Of a DNA stretch of 27,539 bases, positions 1-9,788 are shown piece after piece. The stretch covers positions 1 through 27,539 of the forward strand of contig DAIOHQ010000032.1 in NCBI GenBank assembly GCA_036744635.1, written 5' to 3'. The notes beneath the pieces were generated by a model. It was not told the DNA's origin, made no database searches, and saw only the letters and a list, made by a program, of their open reading frames with translations. The stretch's first letter is position 1; each line of letters opens with the position of its first letter. Position numbers and translations under genes: made by a program. Origin of the DNA: DAIOHQ01 sp036744635 (GTDB lineage: Bacteria; Planctomycetota; Phycisphaerae; Tepidisphaerales; Tepidisphaeraceae).

Positions 1-3000
1 GCCCCTGCCTCCCCCTCCGCGCTCACGCTGGGCGAGTTGTGGGCGGTCCCGATCGTGCTCCGGCTGGCGCTGATCGAGAATCTCCGCCGGGTGGCCGTGC
101 GCATCGGCGCTGGCCAGCGCGACCGCGATGCCGCCGACCACTGGGCCGAGCGGATGGTGAGCGTCGTCGAGCGCTCCCCAACCGACCTGATCCTGGTGAT
201 GGCGGATATGGCCAGAGCGGATGTGCCCCTCTCCGGGGCATTTCTGGCCGAGCTCACCCGCCATCTCCAGGGGCAGAGCCAGCATCTGGCGTTTGCGATG
301 AGTTGGCTGGAGCACCGCCTCGCCGACCAGGGGCTGACGATCGGGCAACTGGTCAGCGCTGAGGGCAACGCTCAGGCCACCGACCAGGTTTCGGTCGGCA
401 ACAGCATCACCAGCCTGCGCTTCCTCAGCGCGATGGATTGGCCCGAGTTCGTGGAGATGCACAGCGTCGTGGAACGCGAGTTGCGCGCGGATCCGGCCGG
501 CGTCTATGCCGGCATGTCCTTCGCCACCCGCGACCGATATCGCCACTCCGTCGAGCAGATCGCCAGGCGAAGCAGTCTTTCGGAGTGCGATGTCGCGCGG
601 AAGGCGATCGGCCTGGCGCGGGCGGGGGTCGCTCTCCCGGCAGGGGGGGCGGCGGATCGCACCGCCCACGTCGGCTATTACCTGATCGATCGCGGCCAGC
701 CAGCGCTGGAGCGACTGGCGCAGATGCGCCGCCCGCCGGGGACCGTGGCGGGCGAGATATTCTGCCAAGCCCCGCTCCTTTTCTATCTCGCTGGCATCGG
801 GCTGGTTTCGGCCCTGGCGCTATGGGCGTTCATCGATTCGTGGGCGCGGGCAGGGGGGGCAGGCGGCGCAGGGGGGGCAGTGGCGGTGTGGTTGCTGATC
901 CTGCCGGCGGCGCTGGCCGCCAGCCAGATTGGCGTCACCATCGTCAACTGGCTCGCCACGCTTCTGGCCCGGCCCCGCCAGTTGCCGCGGATGGATTTCC
1001 GTGAGGGTGTGCCGCCCGAGCACCGCACGCTTATCGTGGTGCCGACGATGCTCTCTTCGGCCGAAGGCGTGCAGAGCCTGTTGGACGGTCTGGAGGTGCG
1101 CTTTCTGGCCAACGCGCAAGGCTGCCTGCACTTCGCCCTGCTCACCGACTGGGAGGACCAGGTCGAGGAGATCACGCCGGAGGATGAGGAACTGCTGCGG
1201 CTGGCGCGGGAGGGGATCGAGGAGCTCAACCAGAAGTACAGCGCCCGCCGCCCGCGCGGGCCCGCGCCCGACATTTTCTACCTCTTGCACCGGCCGCGGA
1301 GATGGAACGCGGCGGATGCGGTCTGGATGGGTTACGAGCGCAAGCGCGGCAAGCTGGCCGACCTCAATGCCTTCCTGCGCGGCGCCACCGATCGGTTTTC
1401 GGTAGTGGTCGGTGAGGCGGCGGTGCTGCGGGAGGTGCGCTACGTCATCACCCTGGACACCGACACCCAGCTTCCCCGCGGCGCCGCCGGCGAGATGGCC
1501 GGGGCGATGGCCCATATCCTCAACCGCCCGGTGCTGGACGCGGCGGGGGGGGCGGCCCGCGCGGATCCGCGCGGGTGCCGGGTGGTCGAAGGCCACGCGA
1601 TTCTGCAGCCCCGCGTCGGGGTCAGCCTGCCGACGGCGCGGCGATCCTGGTTCGTCCGCGTCTTCGCGGGCAATCCCGGCGTGGATCCCTATACGCGGGT
1701 GGTCTCGGATGTCTACCAGGACCTGTTCGGCGAAGGGAGCTTCATCGGCAAAGGCATCTACGACGTCGACGCCTTCACCGCCACCTGCCAGCGCCTCCCC
1801 GACAACGCCATCCTGAGCCATGACCTGCTCGAGGGCGCCTATGCCCGCTCGGCGCTGCTGAGCGATGTGGAACTGTATGAAGAGTACCCATCGCGCTATC
1901 CGGCGGATGTCAGCCGCCGCCACCGCTGGATGCGCGGCGACTGGCAGATCGCCGGGTGGCTGCTGCCGACGGTGAGGGGGGGGAGAGGGGGGGCCGCCGG
2001 CGGGCGTATCGCCAATCCGATCTCGGCCCTCTCCCGCTGGAAGATTTTCGACAACCTTCGCCGCAGCCTGGTGCCGGTCGCGGTGCTCCTGCTGTTGCTG
2101 GCGGGATTCCTGTCGCCGGGGACCCGCGGCATGGCTGCGGTGGTTCTCGCGGTGGCAGCGGTCGGGATGGCATCGGTCGTCGCCGCCCTGAGCGATGCTG
2201 CGCACAAGCCGGCGGACATGCCGCTGCTCGGCCATCTGCGCGCGACCTGGCGCTGCCTGGGCAACCACTTTACCCAGTTCCTGTTTTCCCTCGTCTTCCT
2301 GCCGTACGACGCCTTCCAGGCCGCCGACGCAATCGCTCGCACCGCCGCGCGGATGCTCTGGACAAAACGGCGGCTGCTGGAATGGATGACGTCGAGCGAT
2401 GCGCACCGTTCCGCCCGCGGGGACCTGGCCGGCTCCTTCCGTTCCATGTGGTTTGCGCCTGCGATCGCGCTCGCGACGGCGGGGGCGCTGGCCCTGTTTC
2501 GCCCGGGTGCGCTGCCGCCGGCCGCACCGATTCTCTATCTCTGGCTGATCTCTCCGATCGTTGGCTGGTGGCTGAGCCGCCCCCTGGCGCCCGCAGAGGT
2601 CCGGCTGGCCGACGATCAGCGGCGGTTCCTCGAGAAGCTCAGCCGCCGTACCTGGCGCTATTTCGAGGACCTGGTCACCGCCGACGAGAACTGGCTGCCG
2701 CCGGACAACATCCAGACGCTGGGCGGGTTCATCATCGCGCCGCGTACGAGCCCGACCAACATCGGCATGGCCCTGCTGGCCGACCTGGCGGCCTACGACT
2801 TTGGCTACTGCCCGGCCGGCACGCTGATTGAACGCACCCGAAAAACCTTCGCCACCCTCGCCCGCCTCGATCGCTACCATGGCCACTTCTACAACTGGTA
2901 CGACACCCACACGCTGAAGCCACTCATCCCGCTCTATGTGTCCACCGTCGACAGCGGCAACCTGACGGCTCACCTGCTTGTGCTCCGCCAGGGTCTTCTC

Positions 3001-6000
3001 GAATTGATCGACGCTCCTGTGCTGCCCGAAAGGGCGCTGGGCGGCATCCGCGACACCCTCGCCATCCTGCTCGAGACCGCCCGTGGACTCCCGGCACCGA
3101 CGGGAGACGGCCCGCCCCTGCCGGTGTGGCAGGCGGCCATCCCCGAACTCGAGCGATTCGAAGCCGACATACCCGTGGCCGCCGGGACCCTTAGCGCAAC
3201 GGCGACGGTCCTATCCCGCCTCGCCGCCTTGGCAGCCAGGATCGCCGCCATCCCCGGCGCCGACGAGGAGCAGCGCTGGTGGGCTGCCGCTCTGGGACGA
3301 ACCTGCGCCGGCCACCGCGACGAACTCGCCACCTATGCCTCCTGGGCCGCGCTGATTCCGCTCTTCGTCACCGTCCGGCAACAGGCCTCCCCCGCCCCCC
3401 CTGATCGACTCGCTGTTCTCGATGACCTTGAGTCCCGCCTGGACCGCATCCCCACGTTGCGGGAAGTCGCGGGCGCGGCGAATTCCCTGGTGCCACTGGT
3501 GGATTCCCTCCTCACCCACCGCGGCGGGCATTCGGGCAACGGCCAGGACAGCGCCGCTGCCCTGGCAGAGTGGGGCGGCCAAGTGCGGCGCTCACTGATG
3601 GAGTGCTCAGCGCGGGCCATCGAACGGATCAAGGCGCTGACGGGGCAGGAGGGGCTCGCCGATGAGTGCTCGGACCTCGCCGAGGCTGACCTCTCGTTCC
3701 TGTACGACAAGTCGCGCCACCTGCTGGCGATCGGCTACAACGTTTCCGACCGCCGTCTCGATGCCGGCTTTTACGATCTGCTCGCCTCCGAGGCGCGCCT
3801 GGGCAGCTTCGTTGCCATCGCCCAGGGCCAACTCGGACAGGAGCACTGGTTCGCCCTCGGGCGGCTGCTGACCACGACCAATACTTCGCCCGCGCTGCTG
3901 AGCTGGAGCGGCTCGATGTTCGAGTTCCTGATGCCTCTGCTGGTCATGCCGACCTACGAGAACACACTCCTCGACCAGACCTGCAAGGCGATCGTCGGCC
4001 GGCAGATCCAATATGGCCGGCAACGCGGCGTGCCATGGGGCATCTCTGAGTCGGGATACAACAACACCGACCAGCACATGACCTATCAATACCGTGCGTT
4101 CGGCGTGCCCGGCCTTGGGCTCAAGCGCGGGCTTTCCAGCGATCTGGTCATCGCTCCTTATGCCAGCGCCATGGCCCTGATGGTCGCGCCACGGGAGGCT
4201 TGCCGGAATCTCCAGCGGCTGGCGGCCGAGGGGCGCTTGGGCGCGTATGGGATGTACGAGGCGATCGACTACACGCCCTCGCGCCTGGGCTCCGGCGCCG
4301 ACCCGGTGACCGTGGAACAGTTCATGGCCCACCACCAGGGAATGAGCCTCCTGTCGCTGGCGTACATCCTGCTCAATGAGCCGATGCAGCGCCGATTCCA
4401 GGCCGACCCGGGCCTGCGGGCCGCCGACCTCCTGCTCCAGGAACGGGTGCCGCGCGAGAGCATGCCGGTTTTCCCCCACGCCGCCGAGGCCAGTGCCACG
4501 CGCCCCGCATCCGCCGAGGAGCAAGGGACGATGCGGGTGTATACGGACCCGGACGGGCCGGTGCCCGAGACGCACCTGCTCTCAAACGGGCGCTACCACG
4601 TCGTCGTCACCGCCGCCGGCGGCGGCTACAGCCGCTGGCGCGACATCGCAGTTACCCGCTGGCGCGAGGACTTTACCCGCGACTGCTGGGGCACCTTCTG
4701 CTACCTGCGCGAAGTCGCGGGCGAAGGCGGCGACGGTCGCGCCAGCAGCGCTTTCTGGTCCACCACCTGGCAGCCGTCACTCCGTCCAGGTAAAGGGTAT
4801 GAAGCAATCTTCACGCAGGATCGCGCTGAGTTCCGCCGCCGCGATGGCGACATCGAGACTCACACCCAGATCACCGTCTCGCCCGAGGACGACATTGAGC
4901 TGCGGCGCGTGACGCTGACCAATCGTTCGGGTGTGGCCCGCTTGATCGAGGTCACCAGCTACGCCGAGGTGGTCCTCGCCCCGGCTGCCAACGACCTCTC
5001 CCATCCCGCCTTCAGCAACCTGTTCGTACAGACCGAGCTGGTGCCGGAGCGCGGGGCCATCTTCTGCACCCGCCGGCCACGATCGGCCGAAGAGCAACCC
5101 CCCTGGATGGCCCATCTGATGACCGTGCGCGGCACCGCCGTTGGCGAGGCGTCCTTTGAGACCGATCGGATGCGTTTCGTCGGCCGCGGACGGACAGTCG
5201 CAGCGCCCGCCGCGATGGAGGAGGCGGGCAAAGGGGGGGCGCTCTCGGGCACCGCCGGAGCCGTCCTCGACCCGGTCATCGCCATTCGCCACACCATCCG
5301 CCTTGAGCCCGGAGAGCGGGCGAGCATCGATCTGGTTACCGGCGTCGGCGAGACGCGCGAGGCCGTGATGGCCATGGCCAACAAGTACCATGACCCCCGT
5401 CTGGCCGACCGCGTCTTCGAACTCGCCTATACCCATGGACAAGTCCTGCTGCGCCAGCTCAATGCGACCGATACCGACGCCCAGGTGTACGGCCGGCTCG
5501 CCGGTTCGGTCATCTACGCGTCGGCGCTCCGCCGCGCCAAGCCGACCGTTCTGGCGCGCAACAATCGGGGACAGCCCGGCCTGTGGGGCTACGGCATCTC
5601 CGGCGACCTGCCGATCGTTGTCCTGCGCATACGGGATGTTGCCCGGATCGAACTGGTCCGCCAAGCCCTTCAGGCCCACGCCTATTGGCGTCTGAAGGGC
5701 CTCGTCGTGGACCTGGTGATCTGGAACGAGGACGACTCGGTTTACCGCCAGACGCTCCAGGACGCAATTGTGAACCTGCTGGCCACCAGCGCGGATTCGG
5801 CGTTGATCGACAAGCCGGGCGGGATCTTCGTTCGTCGGGGCGAGCAGATGTCCGAGGAGGATCGGACCCTGCTTCTGACGGTCGCCCGGGTCGTGCTGCT
5901 GGACGAGGCCGGGACGCTCCGCGAGCAGGTGGATCGCCTTCGCCGCCAGGAGGTGTCGGTGCCCGCCCTCAAGCCCATCCGCCGCCGCGAGCCGGCGCCA

Positions 6001-8577
6001 ACGGCCGCCGAGGTGCCCGCCCACGACCTCGCCTTTTTCAATGGCCTGGGCGGCTTCACCCGCGATGGCCGCGAGTACATCATCCACTTGGAGGAGGGGG
6101 CGGCGGGGCAGGGGGGGCAATCCACCCCTGCGCCCTGGGTCAATGTCATCGCCAATCCACAGTTCGGAACGGTGGTTTCCGAAGCCGGCAGCGCCTATAC
6201 GTGGGCGGAAAACTGCCACGAGTTCCGCCTCACCCCCTGGCACAATGATCCGGTCAGCGACGTCTGCGGCGAGGCCCTCTACCTCCGCGACGAGGAGACC
6301 GGGCGTTTCTGGTCTCCCTCGCCATCGCCGGCGCGCGGGGCGATGCCCTACACCATCCGCCACGGGTTCGGCTACACGATCTTTGAGTATGAGGGGGATG
6401 GCATCGCCACCGAACTATGTGTGTTTGTCCCCACCGATGCCCCCGCAAAAATCGCCCGCCTGCGCATCACCAACCGCTCCGGCCGGCGGCGGCAGCTCTC
6501 GGTCACCGGATATTGGGAATGGGTGCTCGGCGAGTTGGGCGACAAGACCCACCCGTATATCGTGACCGAACTCGACGCCGGCAGCGGCGCGATTCTGGCG
6601 CGCAACCGCTATAGTTCAGAGTTCGCCCACAAGATCGCCTTCGCCGACTGCAGCGAACCCACCCGCACCGTGACCGCCGACCGAGCTGAATTCCTTGGCC
6701 GCAACGGCACTCCGGCCAGGCCGGCAGCGCTCCGCCGGGTTCGGCTATCGGGGCGGGTTGGCGCCGGCCTCGACCCTTGCGCGGCCATTCAGGTACCGGT
6801 GAGCCTTGAGGACCAGCAGGTGAAGGAGATCGTTTTCGTGATCGGCGCCGCCGACGATGAGATGCAGGTTCGCAACCTCGCGCAGCGCTTTGGCAATCCC
6901 TCCGGCGCCCAGCGCGCTCTCGAGGGGGTCTGGAGCTACTGGGCGAGCGTGCTCGGCGCGGTGTATGTCGAGACGCCCGACCCCGCCACCAACTTCCTGG
7001 CAAACGGCTGGCTGATCTACCAGACGCTCGCCTGCCGCATGTGGGCGCGAACCGGATATTACCAATCCGGCGGGGCGTACGGATTCCGGGACCAGTTGCA
7101 GGATGCCGCCGCCCTTGTCCACGCCGCGCCGGGTCTGCTGCGTGAACACCTGCTCCGCGCTGCCGCTCACCAGTTCCGCGAAGGGGACGTCCAGCACTGG
7201 TGGCACCCACCCGGCGGGCGCGGCGTCCGCACCCACTTCTCCGATGACTTCCTCTGGCTCCCGTGGGCCGCCTGCCGCTACGTCGCCGCCAGCGGAGATA
7301 CCGGTGTGCTGGATGAGCCGGTTCCCTTCCTGAGTGGACGGACGCTTCGGCCCGAGGAGGAGGCCTATTACGACCTGCCCAAAGTCTCCGATGACATCGG
7401 CACCCTCTACGAGCATTGCCGTCGTGCCATCGACAACGGCCTGCGCTTCGGCGCCCACGGGCTTCCTTTGATCGGCTGCGGCGACTGGAACGATGGCATG
7501 AATCGCGTCGGCGCGGAGGGCAAGGGCGAGAGCGTCTGGCTCGCCTTTTTCCTGTTCGACGTGCTCACCGCGTTCGCCCCCGTCGCCCGCCGCCATGGCG
7601 ACGCCGCCACCGCCGACCGCTACAGCGCCGAGGCCGCCGGCCTTCGCGAGCGCATCGAAGCAAACGGCTGGGATGGCGACTGGTACCGGCGTGCCTATTT
7701 CGACGATGGCCAGCCTCTCGGGTCGGCCACGAATGACGAATGCCAGATCGATTCTCTGCCGCAGAGTTGGTCCATTCTCTCCGGCGCCGGTTCCCGCGAA
7801 GGGGTCAGGAACCTTTTGCCGGAACGGCCCGGAGGGTGCTTTGCACAAAAGGTTCCTGACCCCTTTTTTCGCTCCCGCTTGGCCATGGAGAATGTTGACC
7901 GGCGACTCGTCAGCCGCGCGGGCGGGCTCATTCGCCTCTTTGATCCGCCGTTCGACACCTCTGCGCTCAACCCGGGCTATATCAAGGGGTACGTCCCCGG
8001 CGTGCGCGAGAACGGCGGGCAGTACACCCACGCCGCGATCTGGACGGCGATGGCCTTCGCCGCCATGGGAGACTCGGAGCGGGCCTGGGAACTCTATTGT
8101 CTCATCAACCCCATCGGCCACGCCGCCACCCCGGCCGGCGCCGCCCTGTATCGCGCTGAACCCTATGTTGTCGCCGCCGACGTCTACGGCGTGCCCCCGC
8201 ACACCGGCCGAGGGGGCTGGACCTGGTACACCGGCTCCGCCGGCTGGATGTACCGTCTGATCACCGAGTCGATCTTGGGCCTGCGCCTGGAAGTGGACCA
8301 GCTCCACCTCGCCCCCTGCATCACGGCGGCCTGGTCCTCCTACAAGATCCACTACCGTTACCGCGAAACCTTCTACCACATCACCATCTACAATGACGGC
8401 AAGGCCGGCGAAACCCGGATTGTGCTGGACGGCGATGAGCACTCCGGAGACGGCCTCAAGCTGGTGGATGACCGGCGCGACCACCATGCCGAAGTCCACC
8501 TGAAAAGTGCCGAGGTAGCGACGGCGACGGCGGCCGCGACGGCGACCGGCAAAATCCTGCTTGCCGGGGTGTCTTAG
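1..8577 (+). CDS. ndvB: Cyclic beta-1,2-glucan synthase (NdvB/ChvB-like), 5'-truncated by window edge
   Basis: This is a giant inner-membrane enzyme that uses UDP-glucose to build, elongate and cyclise beta-1,2-glucan for the periplasm. The frame is open to base 1, and the first codons (LTLGELWAVPIVLRLALIEN) already match the internal start of the family's conserved region, so the real start lies upstream; about 2858 residues are visible. In order: membrane segments (near 780-960 and 2070-2200), a GT84 glycosyltransferase domain with LDTDTQ at 1453-1470, a catalytic HD at 1819-1824 and RRHRWMRGDWQ near 1915, a glycoamylase-type domain (about 4030-4450, with GISESGYNNTDQH), and tandem GH94-like modules ending in GDWNDG (7480-7497; general acid Asp at 7492). 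In the known family the GH94 region controls chain length by phosphorolysis. Oddities are eight G7-G8 tracts and an in-frame palindromic insert at 7799-7869. The family assignment is very secure; the exact product is inferred. Confidence 0.95.
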   Translation, partial: APASPSALTLGELWAVPIVLRLALIENLRRVAVRIGAGQRDRDAADHWAERMVSVVERSPTDLILVMADMARADVPLSGAFLAELTRHLQGQSQHLAFAMSWLEHRLADQGLTIGQLVSAEGNAQATDQVSVGNSITSLRFLSAMDWPEFVEMHSVVERELRADPAGVYAGMSFATRDRYRHSVEQIARRSSLSECDVARKAIGLARAGVALPAGGAADRTAHVGYYLIDRGQPALERLAQMRRPPGTVAGEIFCQAPLLFYLAGIGLVSALALWAFIDSWARAGGAGGAGGAVAVWLLILPAALAASQIGVTIVNWLATLLARPRQLPRMDFREGVPPEHRTLIVVPTMLSSAEGVQSLLDGLEVRFLANAQGCLHFALLTDWEDQVEEITPEDEELLRLAREGIEELNQKYSARRPRGPAPDIFYLLHRPRRWNAADAVWMGYERKRGKLADLNAFLRGATDRFSVVVGEAAVLREVRYVITLDTDTQLPRGAAGEMAGAMAHILNRPVLDAAGGAARADPRGCRVVEGHAILQPRVGVSLPTARRSWFVRVFAGNPGVDPYTRVVSDVYQDLFGEGSFIGKGIYDVDAFTATCQRLPDNAILSHDLLEGAYARSALLSDVELYEEYPSRYPADVSRRHRWMRGDWQIAGWLLPTVRGGRGGAAGGRIANPISALSRWKIFDNLRRSLVPVAVLLLLLAGFLSPGTRGMAAVVLAVAAVGMASVVAALSDAAHKPADMPLLGHLRATWRCLGNHFTQFLFSLVFLPYDAFQAADAIARTAARMLWTKRRLLEWMTSSDAHRSARGDLAGSFRSMWFAPAIALATAGALALFRPGALPPAAPILYLWLISPIVGWWLSRPLAPAEVRLADDQRRFLEKLSRRTWRYFEDLVTADENWLPPDNIQTLGGFIIAPRTSPTNIGMALLADLAAYDFGYCPAGTLIERTRKTFATLARLDRYHGHFYNWYDTHTLKPLIPLYVSTVDSGNLTAHLLVLRQGLLELIDAPVLPERALGGIRDTLAILLETARGLPAPTGDGPPLPVWQAAIPELERFEADIPVAAGTLSATATVLSRLAALAARIAAIPGADEEQRWWAAALGRTCAGHRDELATYASWAALIPLFVTVRQQASPAPPDRLAVLDDLESRLDRIPTLREVAGAANSLVPLVDSLLTHRGGHSGNGQDSAAALAEWGGQVRRSLMECSARAIERIKALTGQEGLADECSDLAEADLSFLYDKSRHLLAIGYNVSDRRLDAGFYDLLASEARLGSFVAIAQGQLGQEHWFALGRLLTTTNTSPALLSWSGSMFEFLMPLLVMPTYENTLLDQTCKAIVGRQIQYGRQRGVPWGISESGYNNTDQHMTYQYRAFGVPGLGLKRGLSSDLVIAPYASAMALMVAPREACRNLQRLAAEGRLGAYGMYEAIDYTPSRLGSGADPVTVEQFMAHHQGMSLLSLAYILLNEPMQRRFQADPGLRAADLLLQERVPRESMPVFPHAAEASATRPASAEEQGTMRVYTDPDGPVPETHLLSNGRYHVVVTAAGGGYSRWRDIAVTRWREDFTRDCWGTFCYLREVAGEGGDGRASSAFWSTTWQPSLRPGKGYEAIFTQDRAEFRRRDGDIETHTQITVSPEDDIELRRVTLTNRSGVARLIEVTSYAEVVLAPAANDLSHPAFSNLFVQTELVPERGAIFCTRRPRSAEEQPPWMAHLMTVRGTAVGEASFETDRMRFVGRGRTVAAPAAMEEAGKGGALSGTAGAVLDPVIAIRHTIRLEPGERASIDLVTGVGETREAVMAMANKYHDPRLADRVFELAYTHGQVLLRQLNATDTDAQVYGRLAGSVIYASALRRAKPTVLARNNRGQPGLWGYGISGDLPIVVLRIRDVARIELVRQALQAHAYWRLKGLVVDLVIWNEDDSVYRQTLQDAIVNLLATSADSALIDKPGGIFVRRGEQMSEEDRTLLLTVARVVLLDEAGTLREQVDRLRRQEVSVPALKPIRRREPAPTAAEVPAHDLAFFNGLGGFTRDGREYIIHLEEGAAGQGGQSTPAPWVNVIANPQFGTVVSEAGSAYTWAENCHEFRLTPWHNDPVSDVCGEALYLRDEETGRFWSPSPSPARGAMPYTIRHGFGYTIFEYEGDGIATELCVFVPTDAPAKIARLRITNRSGRRRQLSVTGYWEWVLGELGDKTHPYIVTELDAGSGAILARNRYSSEFAHKIAFADCSEPTRTVTADRAEFLGRNGTPARPAALRRVRLSGRVGAGLDPCAAIQVPVSLEDQQVKEIVFVIGAADDEMQVRNLAQRFGNPSGAQRALEGVWSYWASVLGAVYVETPDPATNFLANGWLIYQTLACRMWARTGYYQSGGAYGFRDQLQDAAALVHAAPGLLREHLLRAAAHQFREGDVQHWWHPPGGRGVRTHFSDDFLWLPWAACRYVAASGDTGVLDEPVPFLSGRTLRPEEEAYYDLPKVSDDIGTLYEHCRRAIDNGLRFGAHGLPLIGCGDWNDGMNRVGAEGKGESVWLAFFLFDVLTAFAPVARRHGDAATADRYSAEAAGLRERIEANGWDGDWYRRAYFDDGQPLGSATNDECQIDSLPQSWSILSGAGSREGVRNLLPERPGGCFAQKVPDPFFRSRLAMENVDRRLVSRAGGLIRLFDPPFDTSALNPGYIKGYVPGVRENGGQYTHAAIWTAMAFAAMGDSERAWELYCLINPIGHAATPAGAALYRAEPYVVAADVYGVPPHTGRGGWTWYTGSAGWMYRLITESILGLRLEVDQLHLAPCITAAWSSYKIHYRYRETFYHITIYNDGKAGETRIVLDGDEHSGDGLKLVDDRRDHHAEVHLKSAEVATATAAATATGKILLAGVS
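7799..7869. repeat. Palindromic REP-like element inserted in frame within ndvB
   Basis: Two perfect 20-base inverted arms (7799-7818 and 7846-7865, core GGGGTCAGGAACCTTTTG) flank a 27-base loop. A run of six T follows at 7864-7869. The element is translated as about 23 residues (GVRNLLPERPGGCFAQKVPD plus PFF) between an otherwise family-like 'SWSILSGAGSRE' and 'RLAMENVDRRLV', so it looks like an insertion that preserved the frame. The hairpin plus T-run also resembles an intrinsic terminator, although it lies inside a coding region. Confidence 0.85.
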
Positions 8578-8777
8578 GCGCCAGCAGCCGCAGTTGATTT
8601 ATCCGATCTTTCCCCGGGCCCATTTTGTGATTTATTGTGGTCACGCCCCAACCCGCGCATTTGCGGAGGGGGCACTCCTGCGTTAGATTTCCCGCCTCGC
8701 ATCGCGGGGTCATCTCCGGTTATTGCTGCATCGTGCCGGCGGAATCGGCCGATAATTGCCAGCATCGGAGACTGCTC

Positions 8778-9455
8778 ATGGTGATGCGACTGGTACGGGA
8801 TGAGGAATACGACTTGACCGACGAGCCGCACGCACAAAGCGAAGAGGATCAGCGCCATTCCAGCGAGCCGCCCGATGGCGTCGTGGAGGATGCCGGTGCG
8901 GAGGGCGGTGATGCGGACATCTCCGATGCGCCCGATATCGACCTGGGGGCGCTGGAGGCGCTGCTGTTCAGCACGCACCATCCGCTGACGGCCGGGCGGC
9001 TGGCGGAGTTGATGGAACTGGAATCGACCAAGGCCATTCGCAAGGCGGTGAAGGCGCTGAATGAGCAGTACGCCGCCGGCGGACGCAGCTTTCGGGTGGA
9101 GCAGGTGGCGGGGGGGTATCAGATGCTCACTCTGCCGAATTTCGGCGAGCATCTCAAGAAGCTCTATCAGAAGGAAGCGGATGCCAAGCTGACCAAGGCG
9201 GCGCTGGAGACGCTGGCGATCATCGCCTACAAGCAGCCGATTCTCCGCGCGGATATCGAGGCGATCCGCGGTGTGGCCTGCGGGGAGACCATCCGCAGCC
9301 TGATGGAAAAGCATCTGGTGAAAATTGCCGGCCGGGCGGAAATGCCGGGCAGGCCGATTCTGTATGGCACCACCAAGCGATTCCTGGAGTTGTTCGGATT
9401 GAACAATCTCAAGGACCTGCCGCAGAACGATGAGCAGATGAAGCCGAGGGAATAA
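8778..9455 (+). CDS. scpB: Segregation and condensation protein B (ScpB)
   Basis: ScpB is a kleisin-associated winged-helix subunit of the SMC-ScpAB condensin that compacts and segregates the chromosome; it is cytoplasmic and nucleoid-bound. The 225-residue protein has an acidic, low-complexity N-terminus (1-55), then a first winged helix (about 56-120) and a second (about 135-205) with the family hallmarks LETLAIIAYKQP (143-154) and a nearby IRG-containing stretch. The ATG at 8778 was chosen because GGAG lies 7 bases upstream and the conserved domain begins soon after. An upstream GTG at 8637 would add 47 residues with no family resemblance. The usual partner scpA is not visible in this window. 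It lies 200 bases after ndvB and is probably transcribed on its own. Confidence 0.93.
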   Translation: MVMRLVRDEEYDLTDEPHAQSEEDQRHSSEPPDGVVEDAGAEGGDADISDAPDIDLGALEALLFSTHHPLTAGRLAELMELESTKAIRKAVKALNEQYAAGGRSFRVEQVAGGYQMLTLPNFGEHLKKLYQKEADAKLTKAALETLAIIAYKQPILRADIEAIRGVACGETIRSLMEKHLVKIAGRAEMPGRPILYGTTKRFLELFGLNNLKDLPQNDEQMKPRE

Positions 9456-9788
9456 AGGCTTCAGAGAGCGACGAAGCGACGAAGGTGGAGCGGCCGCATC
9501 GGAATTCCCTCGTCACTTCCCAAATGACTGTGTACAATCCAGCGCCACTTGTCATGCTGAGGTACTCCGAAGCATCTGGACTGATCCTGCAACCCAGCCA
9601 GATCCTTCGGAGTACCTCAGAGTCTGTTGATTTTATTGGTTCTTGTCGCGGTTTTTCGCCAAAAATCGCCGCTTTTTCGGTGGTTTTGCCAATAAACTCA
9701 CACTCTCTCAGGATGACATCAACCTGCAATGGAACGCACCGAATCGCGCACGGTTATTCAGGCTTCCCTTCTTCGCTGGTCAAATCCC
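9456..9788. other. Non-coding stretch with MITE-like palindromes
   Basis: I see no convincing gene between scpB and the convergent secreted-protein gene. The stretch begins with a short tandem CGACGAAG duplication (about 9468-9483) and then holds the palindromic element described separately. Open frames crossing it on the plus strand have no family resemblance and run antisense into the neighbouring gene. Confidence 0.6.
9551..9717. repeat. Nested inverted-repeat (MITE/REPIN-like) element
   Basis: A near-perfect 22-base inverted repeat (9558-9579 with 9598-9619, 21 of 22 paired, loop 18 bases; core TGAGGTACTCCGAAG) is followed by TTTATTGG (9632-9639) pairing with CCAATAAA (9689-9696). An outer pair, GTCATGCTGA (9551-9560) and TCAGGATGAC (9708-9717), matches 9 of 10 and may be the element's termini. 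No transposase is encoded, so this would be a non-autonomous element. The boundary choice is mine. Confidence 0.6.

Noticed and set aside
820..2973. 717-codon minus-strand frame inside ndvB, and similar ones at 3607-4575, 4777-6363 and 6745-8499
   Set aside because: All are antisense to the conserved glucan synthase frame and show no domain; high GC content leaves such frames open by chance.
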